Shown here piece by piece: positions 21,970 through 32,180 of a DNA stretch of 64,000 nucleotides. The position numbers were made by a program, and so were the translations under genes. Source of the DNA: Diplodia intermedia (lineage: Eukaryota; Ascomycota; Dothideomycetes; Botryosphaeriales; Botryosphaeriaceae). The notes under the pieces are model-generated. The model saw only the letters and a program-made list of their open reading frames with translations. It searched no databases and had not been told where the DNA came from. The DNA is taken from positions 23,957 to 87,956 of the forward strand of contig JAKEKT010000126.1 of NCBI GenBank assembly GCA_021495925.1, in the 5' to 3' direction. Each line of letters starts with the position of its first letter. The stretch's first letter is position 1.

Positions 21970-24457
21970 GCCTTGCGGGGTGCACGGTTCGTTGGTGGGT
22001 CGGTGAGCATTTGCAGGAGTTGATGTGGTCGTCGGAGCGGGGTTTGTAAGATACGTGCAGCTACCGCCGTCAAACCTGAACCGGTAATTCAGCACAATAC
22101 TAGGCGCAATGCCTCGCTTAGTGTCACAGAGTTCACTATCTTCACCATCACCACCATCATCATCCCTCCCATGGGCTCGGGGTAAGCAACAGCGACGCTG
22201 GTGTTGGCATTTTTCACCATCGATGGTGACATGTGGTTAATCTTGAAGGTCGCGCGAAAGAAGGCAAGTCCTGTGATTGGGGGTGTTTTTTTGTTTTCGA
22301 CCAATAAAATTGTCTGATGACGTGGTGTATGGAGGGTAGTTGGCGCTGAGTTGCAGCGGTACCACGAAGTCTATCATGCAGCTGTCCCGGGTTTTGGTAG
22401 GTCACCAGCAGCGGGCGCGAGTTTTCATTGGTCAGTTTGCTCGGTGGTGGCTTTGCGCTCCGTACCAAAAAAGCAAATGCCCCAAAATTAAGCGAATATC
22501 TGCTGCTGAATTCGTTGCAGTAGGTGCTTTGCTTCTTTCGCATTGACACAAAGATAAAATCTTGTGGTCTAAACAAGACCGTTTTTGTAAGCCTTTGTCT
22601 TTGGCCAGTCCTCGTGGCTTTAACCCAGCGCAAGCCCAGCGCAGGCAACTATTTATGTGCCCGGAGGCTATGCACTTTCGAAATTCTGACCTGCATTCGA
22701 GGTCTGCAGGAATACTAATCCTTTGCAGAAGCCACGGAGACATATTCGGTGGAACAGCAAAGCTGGTTGAGTGCACAGCCTCACGTAACCTCAAACATGT
22801 CACCGCCGAGAGCGAACAGCCACAATCCTGTTATGCCGCCTTCCACAGCTGCCAAGGGGGCACAGTCGATGTTCAATGGTGTTTTGCAGCAACCTTCACA
22901 ACAGGTGGTCAGCATGGCATCCATGGAAACCCGGAGATTGATCACATACCCTATCGAGATTGCGGCCAAGGGCCCTGCCTGGCATATTGAGCCAAGCAAA
23001 GCCACATTGATGGATGATTGGGCCATGGCCTGAACGATTGACGGGAGGTTGCAAGTCGGTCATCGCCGACCGGCATACCGCTCAACCATAGACCTCCAGT
23101 AGCAGTGAACAAACTTACATTTTTAAGAAATGGTCGAAAATGATCATCATGTTGATGGGAGCTGCCAGTGAAGTGGAAGTGCTGCTGTGGATAAATGATT
23201 TGACTCCATGGATTTTCTTCTCCACTACGTGCATCATGTGAGATTCTGCATTGATTTGTTGTGAATCTGCAAAAGGTACGGAAAACACGTTGACATCATC
23301 GTGCATGAAATGGTTCGGCCTGGAACGGAAAACTGAAAGTCGCGATGCTGCATGATTGCGCCCCCAACGAGGTTGATTCAAGTCGGCAAAGTCCGTCAAG
23401 GCAGACTTCAAGTTCTCTTGCGTGTAGAGGTCTTGCCTATTCTTAAAAGCTGTAAACATACAAGGCGGCCTCCGACACGGATGCTGTGTCACGTCTGTTC
23501 AGTGAAGTGCCAAGCGAGCATATGCACGCCAGCGACAGAGAAGCATCGGCCGAAGACGGGAATGCCGCCCCATAAAGCAATATAGCTGAAAGGCGAAGCA
23601 GCAAAGCCGCACCGTGCACATGGAGCCGGCGCTCCTTCGGGTAAGATTGTGGCGTCGAGGCGGCATGGGGGCCACGTTTAGTGTCGGCCGGTTCTAAAAA
23701 CAGCGGCCAGCCTTCCAGCCCAACGCCGATCCTGCTGCCTGCGGGAAATGATGCACGGGATCCATGAGGCTCACCCCGTCCCGCGTGCGTGCAATCGAAT
23801 GGCCAGCCGTGGTGGCTGTGATGACATCAAACCGAGGCCTCTGATTGGCGGCCACCTGCAGTAGTCCATTTCTCTATACGTGAAGCCTGGGCTTGGCGAC
23901 GGGCTGTGTGACGGGTGCTGCGCTTCAGTTAGCGCCGCTCAAGGCACTGGCTAGGCGTGGGCGGGATGGCTGCGGAGAGGCAAGCAGCCAAGACCCTACC
24001 TTCCTTTGCGCGGCGAATCGCAGCGGGCCCGCGTGTTGGTACGAAATCACTTTCACGATGCTTGTTCTGTGCGAGGCTGTCAGTGCAAACTTCACTTCGA
24101 GATGAAGGTGTCGAGCGGCCAGATTCAGCGGCAATAGGACTGCTTCCTCCTACGCCACTTGTCAGACCATGCACTCCAGTGCTGAGCGAGTTGAGATACA
24201 TCAACATGGGCCGCCACGGCGGAGGCTTGCCCGCTTGGCCGGTCCGTGCGGCTGTGCCAGCTCCACAGCGCTTATGCTCGCTCCGCCCAATTTCAGGCCA
24301 TGCGGTGAGAAAGCGTCGACATAGCCTTGTAAGCGGTCGGCATGTCAGGAACAGGCAAATACAACAGCTGGAGGAAGGTGTTATAAAGATGGCCGCAACC
24401 TCGCCACTTCCCCAGTATCATCACATCATCACTTTCGCATCATAACCAACCGCCACA
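21970..24457. other. Long intergenic stretch, no supported gene
   Basis: 2.5 kb. Frames at 22562-22990 (plus) and 22781-23026 and 23115-23492 (minus) were inspected; none has a family signature, convincing start context or splice logic. The final 80 bases are the promoter of the S28 peptidase. Confidence 0.45.
24381..24387 (+). promoter_or_regulatory. TATA-like box of the S28 peptidase gene
   Basis: TTATAAA about 75 bases upstream of the ATG at 24458. Confidence 0.45.
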
Positions 24458-26208
24458 ATGGTCGCTACATCGGGCCTCGCGTGGAGCTTGTTGCTCTTGG
24501 TTGCTTCGACATGCACTGAAGCGTTAAGCCTCCACCACAAGAAGTTTGATCGTCAGGTGCAGCGGGTCGACAAGGGTAGGCAACACGTGAATCAGCTACA
24601 CACCACCTCCGCTAACGGCTGCAAGACTACCTCCGTTCAAGAGGAATCCTGCCTCCTCGTCAGCTCAACGAGTCCGACCCCTCGGTAGACCAATGGGTCA
24701 CGCTGCCCCTCGACCACTTCGGCTCGGACGAGAGGACGTTCGACAACCGCTACTGGATCTCGACTTCGGGCTACGAGGGAGCGGGCAGCCCCGTCTTCAT
24801 CTACGACAACGGCGAGGGCGCGGGCGACTCGTCGACGATCGAGTACGGCTGGTTCAAGGACATGGTCGACAGCTTCGGCGGCATCGGCATCTCGTGGGAG
24901 CACCGCTACTACGGCGAGTCCATCTCGTTCAACATCTCGACCGAAACCGACCCGGAAGACATGAAGTTCCTCACCGTCGAGCAGGCCCTCGCCGACGTGG
25001 CCGCCTTCGCCTCCAACTTCAGCCACCCCGACTACGCCGACGTCGACCTGACGCCGGCCTCGACGCCGTGGATCTTCGTGGGCGGCTCGTACCCGGGCAT
25101 CCGCGCCGCGCTGATGCGCGAGCTCTACCCGGACATCATCTACGCGGCGTACGCGTCGTCGGCGCCGGTCGAGGCGCGGGTCAACATGTCGTCGTACTTC
25201 GACCCGATCTGGGACGGGCTGCACGCGTACGGCCACGGCAACTGCAGCCAGGACGTGCGCGCCGCGCTGCTGCACATGGACGAGCTGCTCGCCGACGACG
25301 AATCCGCTGCGGCGGTCAAGCAGCAGTTCCTCGGCCGCAACGCCGAGAAGAACTCCAACGGCGACTTCGCCTACGCCCTGTCCATCGTCTGGTTCGGGTG
25401 GCAGAACGACGGCCCCGCCGGCACCATCGCTGACTTCTGCGACTACCTCGAGACGCGCGAGACGGCCAACGGCACCGTCGTCGCCGCCGGCGAGCACGGC
25501 TGGGCCCCCAAGATGGGCCCCGGCTGGGTCACGCAGCGCTGGGCCGAGTGGCCGAGCCTGGCGGGCATGGTCAGCGACGACTGCGAGGGCAACGTCGTGC
25601 CCCCCTCGTCGCCGTCCCGTCGCTCCGACAACAGCACTTCGAATGGCGACGACGACGACGACTCCTCCGCCCCGGTGTGCGACCTCTCGCTCCTCACCCT
25701 GTCGACCGAGACGGACGACATCAGCTGGACGTGGCAGTACTGCACGCAGTGGGGCTTCCTGCACGCCGCCAACGTCGGGCCGCGGCAGCTGACGTCGGCG
25801 TACAACGACCTCGACTACCAGATGGCCATCTGCCGCGCGCAGTTCCCGGCCGCCGCCGCCTCCGGCCTGCTGCCCGAGTGGCCCGCCGTCGACGAGCTGA
25901 ACGCGCTGACCGGCGGTTGGCAGATGCGGCCCTCCAACACCTTCTGGACCGGCGGCGAGTTCGACCCGTGGAGGACGTTGAGCCCGTTGAGCGACGACCT
26001 CGAGGACGCGCCCATGCCGTTCCTGACGCAGACGGCGCCGGCTTGCGGCGTCAGCACCAGCGCCGACGAGCTGTTCGGCTTCCTGCTGCCGGATGCCCAG
26101 CATTGTTATGATTTCGATACGACGCCGAAGGCGGTGCGGGCGCAGAAGTACTTCACCAAGGCGCTGAAGGGCTGGCTGGAGTGCTTCGAGCCGAGCGGCG
26201 GCTACTAG
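24458..26208 (+). CDS. Secreted serine carboxypeptidase, family S28
   Basis: Two exons, 24458-24575 and 24644-26208, give 560 aa. A signal peptide (MVATSGLAWSLLLLVASTC) and short propeptide precede PPRQLNESDPSVDQWV. The intron (GTAGGC...CAAGAG) must end at the second AG of AAGAG to keep frame. The alpha/beta-hydrolase core shows SWEHRYYGES, nucleophile Ser188 in GGSYPG, Asp in GGEFDPWRTLSP and His in DAQHCYDF, the S28 triad as known from lysosomal Pro-X carboxypeptidase. Several N-glycosylation sequons fit a secreted protein. A Ser/Asp-rich insert (SNGDDDDDSS) interrupts the cap region. S28 enzymes release residues after proline; here it likely serves extracellular protein degradation. The gene lies just left of the pseudogene block but is intact. 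Confidence 0.93.
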
Positions 26209-26711
26209 AGTTGGTTGGCGCGTTTGATTGGTTTCGTTCTGGATTTTATGTACATACCTTATGAGTTCACGATGGGAGACGCTGGCTACTTTCCTTTTTA
26301 CGTTGCGGCATACTTTGCTAGGCGTTACCTTTAGATCTCCTGAACAGTGGAAAGCAAAACATTATTCATGACAGAACACGGTCCTTGCTTCTTGTGTATT
26401 CGAGCCTCAGTGTGGTTCAGTGTTGACGGTCTGGTTACACCGTGTGAGCCAAGCCTGTGCCGCAACGTTCAATTAGGCAACGGGTCCCTCTTGTAGCGGT
26501 GCAGTTTTTAACGCCGCAATAACATCCACTCTCCTTTTCTCCTCGCCTCATTCCTCAGGCCTCACCCTGCCCCTCGCTCTTCCCCCCGGCGTCAAGCGGA
26601 TGACACGACATTAAGTCGTACTGGCGCAGGTTTCAGTGTAGTGTAACGAAATGTACCTGAGTTGCATAGAAAAATAGCAGGCTTCCGCATCGAGATCTCA
26701 GAAGGAAAACG
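26209..26711. other. Intergenic, no supported gene
   Basis: 3' flank of the S28 gene running into the truncated DUF3433 relic. No start codon or exon that would complete the relic was found here. Confidence 0.5.
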
Positions 26712-27242
26712 GTGCTCGAGCTTAAATCTTTGGGTTCTTGCTCCAGTTGGCAAGGAAGCAGCCGCCCAGCCTATATTTCCACCGCCAGCACTCGCAGCAA
26801 ACACAGTCAGCATGAACGCTTCAATAATCTGAACGTCATCCGCCTCAAGCAAAGCGTCATCTCAACCAGAATACTCGAAGGCCTCCTCATCGCCATTGTC
26901 ACTTGCGTCGTGGCCTCGTTCTTCCTACTCGACGCGAAGCAGGTGCTGCCCAAGAATCCATGCAGCATCGCCGCAGCAGCCAGTCTTCTCGCCGGAGCAG
27001 AGATGTTGAAACCGGGAACGATCCCACCGGGATCTGAGTGGCTGAGCGATGAGGAGGTGATTGAGCGTGAGGTTTTCGGGAAGGATGCTGTGTTCAGTAT
27101 GGGCCACTGGGGGGAGAAGAGGGAGGAGGAAAGGGCTGGAGAGGGCGATGGTCGCGGAAGTGGAAGTGGAGAGGGGACAGAGCCGAGGACGCGGGACGAG
27201 CGGAGGTTTGGGATTGATCGCGGAAGAGCGAGTTGGGACTGA
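26712..27242 (+). pseudogene. 5'-truncated DUF3433 membrane protein relic
   Basis: Only the C-terminal end of a DUF3433-type protein is left. One transmembrane helix (ILEGLLIAIVTCVVASFFLL) is followed by the family's cytoplasmic ending: VLPKNPCSIAAAASLLAGAEML, then IPPGSEWLSDEEV, and the closing RRFGIDRGRASWD. Full members are about 1,000 residues or more with two repeated multi-helix halves; upstream DNA here carries no such sequence. A short Arg/Glu/Gly-rich insert precedes the end. The family assignment is from memory of its conserved C terminus. It could be an expressed mini-protein with one helix, but a deletion relic fits better next to three other broken genes. Confidence 0.6.
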
Positions 27243-27757
27243 TTGCGTGGGGAAATGGAGAGACTGTCTTTACTGGCTTTGCTTCCGTTGTCTTTTGTTC
27301 CTTTCTGGCGCCCTCTTTGTTTGAGGTAACGGCCGCTCGTATTGGAAATACAGTCACTGCGTGAGTTTCTGCTTTCTCAACAGCTTTTCGAAGGGTATAT
27401 CCGAACAGGTTCGGCTGTATATTTGCAACCGTGCTTACCACGTATAAGCGTTGCGGGTAGGTAGTGTTGAAGAGCTTTCGGCCAAATCAAATCTATACCA
27501 ACGAAGAACATATCTTTCCCGGTAACGTTTCAGACCTGTCTTAACAGAGCTTGCATGGGGTTTCTCAGTTTGCCACTACAGTAGCTTGAAAGCAAACTTA
27601 CTTCCAAGAGATAGCTCCGCGTTTTCTACTTATCTACAAATCAGGCGCCATCGCCTCCATCATACAGAGTCAACGCGGACACACCATTTGAATTGGGATA
27701 GAATGCAGGGGAACCTGAAGTAGCAATGTGTGCTGCCCTTTCGGTCAAGTCATTCTA
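27243..27757. other. Intergenic within the relic block
   Basis: 3' flanks of the DUF3433 relic (plus) and the AAA relic (minus). No gene-like frame or recognised element seen. Confidence 0.5.
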
Positions 27758-29815
27758 CTAACCATCACCATCATCGCTACTGCCGCTATCACTGTTGCTG
27801 TCCGAGTCCAGCTGCCTACTCTTCTTCTTCGCAGCCTCCGGCCGATCGTGCTCCTCGGAATCCGAGTCCGAAACCGGTTCCGGTGCCACCGGCTTCTTCC
27901 TTCTTTCCTTCTTCGACATTTCCTCCGGACTGATGGCCTGGCGGAAAAGCGGCCTGGGTCTGGTGCTTGCAGGAGTGGGCGTGGCCGTCTCCGACTCCTC
28001 GTCCATGGCGCGCAACTGCGACGCGGCCGCCAGCTGCTCCGACGTCTTCCCCTTCTACATCCTCTTGACGTACCTGTGGTACTCGGTCGTCACCTCGGCC
28101 ACCCGTTCGAAATGCTCCGCCGTGAGCCGCACCGTCCTGTACCGCTTCTTCGCCGCCGCGTCGTCCCTGGTCGTCTTCCCCTGGGCGATCCTCTTGTCCA
28201 CTTTCATGTGCAGGTCGTAGCGCGAGCTTACCCGAGACAAGTGCGTTGCGCTGGACGTCACCCTCCGCCCTCTTCGCCAAGAAGACGTCCGCCTCATCGA
28301 GCAGAAGCACACACCCCCACTTGTGAGCAAGCTTGAAGTGCTTCTCTAGAGTCCGCTCCACCTGGTCCGCTTTCTCGCCTATATCGCCGCAGGTGATGGG
28401 GTAGAGTGGTCGCTTAGTGTATGCGACGGTCTCGGCAGTGGAAGTCTTTCCCACGCCGGGAGCTCCGTGGAGGAGGATGATGAGGCCTCGGCCTTTGCCC
28501 TTCACCAGGTCCATGGAGCCGCCAGCCTCGGTACGAGGACCCGAGTGGTGGCTCTGGACCAAAGCGAGGACCATGGATTTGTGCTTTTCGTTGATCACAA
28601 GCTCTTCGAACCCCAGTCTCTCCTCTTGCTCCTGGTCTTCGACGCGCCGGACGAGCTCTATGTCGAGCCACTCTGCCACCTGCGGCATTAGCATCCCGTC
28701 TGCCGGTGCGTGGGCTTGCACTTACTCCAAGTCCTGGTTCTGAGGACGAAGCCCAGAATGTCCTTGGGCATGTATACGAGATGTTCGTCTGTAATCTTGA
28801 TCTTCACGTCCGGCGTCCATATGCCACGCAGCCCCTGCTCCTCGGCGCTGTAGTCATCGTAGGACTTTTGTTCGAGGAGGTTGTCATCCCAGTTATTCGT
28901 GCATCCCATGCAGCTCTCATCTCCACAACCCGTAGTTTCGTAGTACTCGGCGGATTGGGTACTTGTCGTGATCAGAGATATTCCGTCACTCTTAAGCTTT
29001 ATGTACTCAGGCTCCATCTCGTAAGCAGTCTTGGGGTCGATCACCACCTCGCCGTCGATGTCTTCCGGGTCCTCGTCCAGCGTAAGGCCGCTGTAGTATC
29101 TGTGCGACGGTTGGAGTAGCTCCAAAACCTTTCGGCCGCGATCAATCAAATGCTGACGGCGCTGAGCATAGTCTGGATCGAAGTCTGCCGGATAGAATTC
29201 GAGGTCCGTGACTGGTTTCTCGCCTTTGTAATCGCGAAATGTGAAGGTGATTGCGCCAAAGTAAGCACCGACGAATTCACCGTCGTAGTCGGTACAGTGG
29301 AACCCGGCTTTGAAAGGTAATCACACACGGAGTTTTTGCCATTGTCGTACCGGTCATGAACTCGAGCTCTGCAAGCAAGGGCCTTGAGTTGATCTGCACT
29401 CGCTGAGGGACCTCATGCGAGCGCTCGGCAGATTTGGGCGTCTCGGGATTGTCCGAAGGCTTATCGGTGGCGCTCATCTTGACGACGGTTTTGTAGTAAA
29501 CGACCAAGACATTGGAACGGATCTCGTCGCGGTTGAAGCCTCCCGGGCTGCCACTTGTCCATCGAAAGCTTCTTGACTTCAAGGCTGAGTTCTCGGTCAG
29601 CGGTGTTGGTGTCGGTCGATTTGCTTTTGCTGTTTCCGAGGTCAACGTCTTTTACAGTCGCGCAAGACGTTCCAGATACGGCGCGAACCAAGCAGGCGCG
29701 GGCCCATCTCTCTTCAACTCTTCACGATCCGCAGCCATTGGCGCTTCCAGCCCTTCGGTTGCATCATCCGCTTCTTTTAACTTGGTGGGCCTTTCAGCTT
29801 CATTGACTGGGTGAA
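27758..29815 (-). pseudogene. Decayed fungal AAA ATPase with DUF7025-type N-terminal region
   Basis: Reading leftwards, pieces of one protein appear in changing frames. They are: an N-terminal segment with APAWFAPYLERLARL then TAA; LEVKKLSMDKW in a second frame; YYKTVVKMS and INSRPLLAELEFMTG back in the first; then, after another shift, DYDGEFVGAYFG, HRYYSGLTLDE and GFVLRTRTW (DUF7025-like). An intron (GTAAGT...GGCAG) leads to the AAA core with Walker A GAPGVGKTS (about 28440-28465) and Walker B LLLDEADVF (about 28285-28315). Directly after RNALVS the frame jumps to RYDLHMKVDKR, so the sensor and arginine-finger part is missing. LTAEHFERVAEVT and YHRYVKRM follow, then an in-frame TAG at 28055-28057 before an acidic Ser/Asp tail ending at 27758. 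Frameshifts, deletions and a stop together make it a pseudogene. Confidence 0.8.
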
Positions 29816-29891
29816 AACATCACCAGGAAGTAAGTTCTCTCTGCACAGGCCCCATGTGGAACAGCTCCAACTAAACATGTAGCCAAATCAA

Positions 29892-30987
29892 GAGAAGACT
29901 GTCAAAGCACTCATGAAGCCAGCGGATTACAAAAAGCATATAGTCGATAAAATCCAGAGAATGAGACAGAATGCCAAAGACTTCAAAGACATGGCTTCTA
30001 TTTGTGGCCTGAGAGACGGAAGAGAGGTGAGGAGAGCGCTTGCAAGATTGGAACAGGGACAGCTCAAGCGGCAAGAGCAAAAAAACATCCTCAACTTCGT
30101 CTTCATCTCGTACACGAGCGATCCAGCCCAAGCCAAAGGTACCCGTCCATGACCACGCACAAACTTCATTGCCTAACAACACCCCCCACCCCCTTAGTCG
30201 ACCGATCCGGCAACGCAAGAGCTCGCAAGAAACGGACGCGCATCCAACATCGAGTCGAAACGCTCCTGCAAACCTACGCCCACGACCCGGGCCTAATCGA
30301 ACAAGACTGCTCCAACCCGCTCGACCTGCGCTATAACACCCTCCCCAAGCCCGAACAGGACCGCGCCGTCGCCCTGATGCGCGAGGAGCGCTTCCGAACC
30401 CTAACCAACACCCTCTCCACCACCAAACTCCTCATCCACGGCGGCGCGCGTCTTCGACCTCCTCGAGCGCGAGTACCGCCGCCGTGATCCCCCTCCCCTC
30501 GCCTTCTTCTGCGGCCGGCACACGCACCACCACCGCGACCCCGACGCGCACGCGCCGGGCATGCTGCTGACGCTGGCTGCTCGAGCCGGTCGACCGGGCG
30601 GCGCAGCTGCTGCCCGCCCGCGTCGATGCTGTTTCGTCGTCGTCGACGACGCCGTCGACGCGTACGAGGACGACGGGCGGAGGGCGGGAGGCGGAGGCGG
30701 TGCGGGCGGTCGGGCAGGCATCTGCTGGAGCTGCTGGGGAGCGGTGATGATGGCGAGGGCGAGGGCGACGGGGTCGTGCTCAAGCTGCTCGTCACGGCGG
30801 CCTCCTCGACGCTGGCGGTTTGGCGGCTGTTCGAGGGGAGTGGGGGGAGGCTGGGGGCGCTGAGGTTGTTCAGCTGCCGAGCGTGTGTCCTTCTCGGGAT
30901 GGGTTTGCGTCTCTGGATTGGGAGGACGACGCCGGGGCGGGGGAAGGGGGTGGGGGGTTTGAGACGACGGAATCTGACGAGGACTGA
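29892..30987 (+). pseudogene. Frameshifted relic of a large fungal-specific protein
   Basis: A first exon (from about 29892, with MKPADYKKHIVDKIQRM and MASICGLRDGREVRRAL) joins by a phase-1 intron (GTACCC...CCTTAG) to VDRSGNARARKKRTRIQ. After LLIHGGAR (about 30446) the frame must shift to continue as VFDLLEREY and LAFFCGRH. It shifts again near 30573 to WLLEPVDRAAQLLPARV, again near 30690 to HLLELLGSGDDG and VVLKLLVTAAS, and again to LPSVCPSRDGFASLDWED, ending at a TGA at 30985-30987. Each block is protein-like in one frame only. The pattern LAFFC...LLxxLL...LKLLVTS resembles uncharacterised fungal proteins with a P-loop-like core; I cannot name the family. It diverges from the AAA relic. Confidence 0.6.
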
Positions 30988-31459
30988 GTGGGGATGGGAA
31001 AGGCCTCGTTGGTTGACGGGAGCTCGGCTCTGCTGATGGATAGATGGTCTTGACGTTACCGCGGCTGTGAGTGCCTCGGCCAGCTGTAGCTGCAACCTAC
31101 GCCGTCTGCCATCATACACATCGGAATTTAACTCCATAGCTGACAACGGGACTGCTGTGTCTCTCACTTTTCACCTCTACCACCATCACGCCGTAGGCAA
31201 TCGCAGTCGACACCGTAAAGAGCAACGAGATAGACAGGAAAGTTACATCCGACGCCACACGGTCGAACCGATTGCTTGGCCATCGTCCACTTGCGTTGCC
31301 TCAACTCAGCCTCCATGCTCAGTACCGCGGCCGAGCTGCATAGTCGAATCATCGCTGAACTCTGAGACACTTCCCTTTCGTGGAGCTCAAAGTATCGGGG
31401 TCTTTGGCGAATGATCGCCGCAACGACCGACTGCGCGATGCGCCGCACCAGGTAGCGCG
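30988..31459. other. Intergenic within the relic block
   Basis: No recognisable gene. It may contain strongly diverged 5' sequence of the subtilase relic, but I cannot align any catalytic motif in it. Confidence 0.45.
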
Positions 31460-32180
31460 GTGTCGCTGGAAATACGGTGGGGATCCAACACTGGTAATGT
31501 TCTACCGCTTGAGCTTCTTGGGACGAGGGACCGTGAAGTGGACGTTGCATTCGTGTTAGCTCTGTTTGGTAAGTACAGCGACAACATCTTCATCAAGGGC
31601 CACGGCGTCCCGGTTCTGACTCTCGATGGCAACGGGACCATCGTCTCGATCGGGTCTACCACGAACGGTAAGATCTACGACGGTATCAAGGCGAGTGATG
31701 GCGAGTTGAAGCTCTCCTTCGCGGACAAGACGCCGATTTTGGAGGAGCAGTATCTGGGAGGGCAGATCAACAACTTCAGCAGCGTTGGTACGATATATAC
31801 TTACTCTCGAGATCACGAAGACTAGACGACTGCTCACCCGCCCCGCAGCAAGGCGCCGGGCTGGTCGACGCCGGGGCCGCGCTCTCCCACCAAACGACCG
31901 TCTCGCCAAGCCAATCCGAGCTGGGTGGGCACGGAGAGGCTGGCGACGCTCAACACGACCGTCACGCTGCGCAACCCGACGGCGGACGCATTGAAGGATG
32001 CCGCCACGTGGTCGACGTATGTAGGGTTGAAGAAGGGCGGGCATAGGTTGCTTGTGCAGTGGTTGAGGGAGGGTTGGAGGGGATGAGGAGAAGAGGGTAG
32101 ATTGGGTGAGTTGGATGAGCGGGGTGATTGAGGCGACGAGGGACGCGTACGGGGGTCCGGCGAACGGGACTGTGGTGTGA
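31460..32180 (+). pseudogene. Subtilisin-like peptidase (S8) relic without catalytic core
   Basis: The first part carries a PA-domain-like segment of fungal cell-wall subtilases (GHGVPVLTLDGNGTIV, YDGIKASDGELKLSF, GGQINNFSSVG). It is followed by a possible intron (GTACGA...CCGCAG) and then directly by QGAGLVDAGAALSHQ and TTVTLRNPTADALK. In intact enzymes the two parts are separated by the block with the catalytic Ser (GTSMA-type motif), which is absent; the Asp and His blocks are also not found upstream. The frame ends at a TGA at 32084-32086, while another frame continues in protein-like sequence (WVSWMSGVIEATRDAY) to a TGA at 32178-32180. The identification rests on the PA and QGAGLVDA segments from memory. 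No protease activity is expected. Confidence 0.6.

Noticed and set aside
22781..23026. 81-codon minus-strand Cys-containing small protein
   Set aside because: Opposite-strand frames of similar quality overlap it, the signal peptide is weak and there is no family or promoter support.
24637..26103. 488-codon minus-strand frame
   Set aside because: Antisense shadow of the S28 peptidase, whose catalytic motifs and splice sites are clear on the plus strand.
20172..26208. Secondary-metabolite cluster around the P450
   Set aside because: No PKS, NRPS, terpene synthase, transporter or pathway regulator nearby; a lone P450 is not enough.
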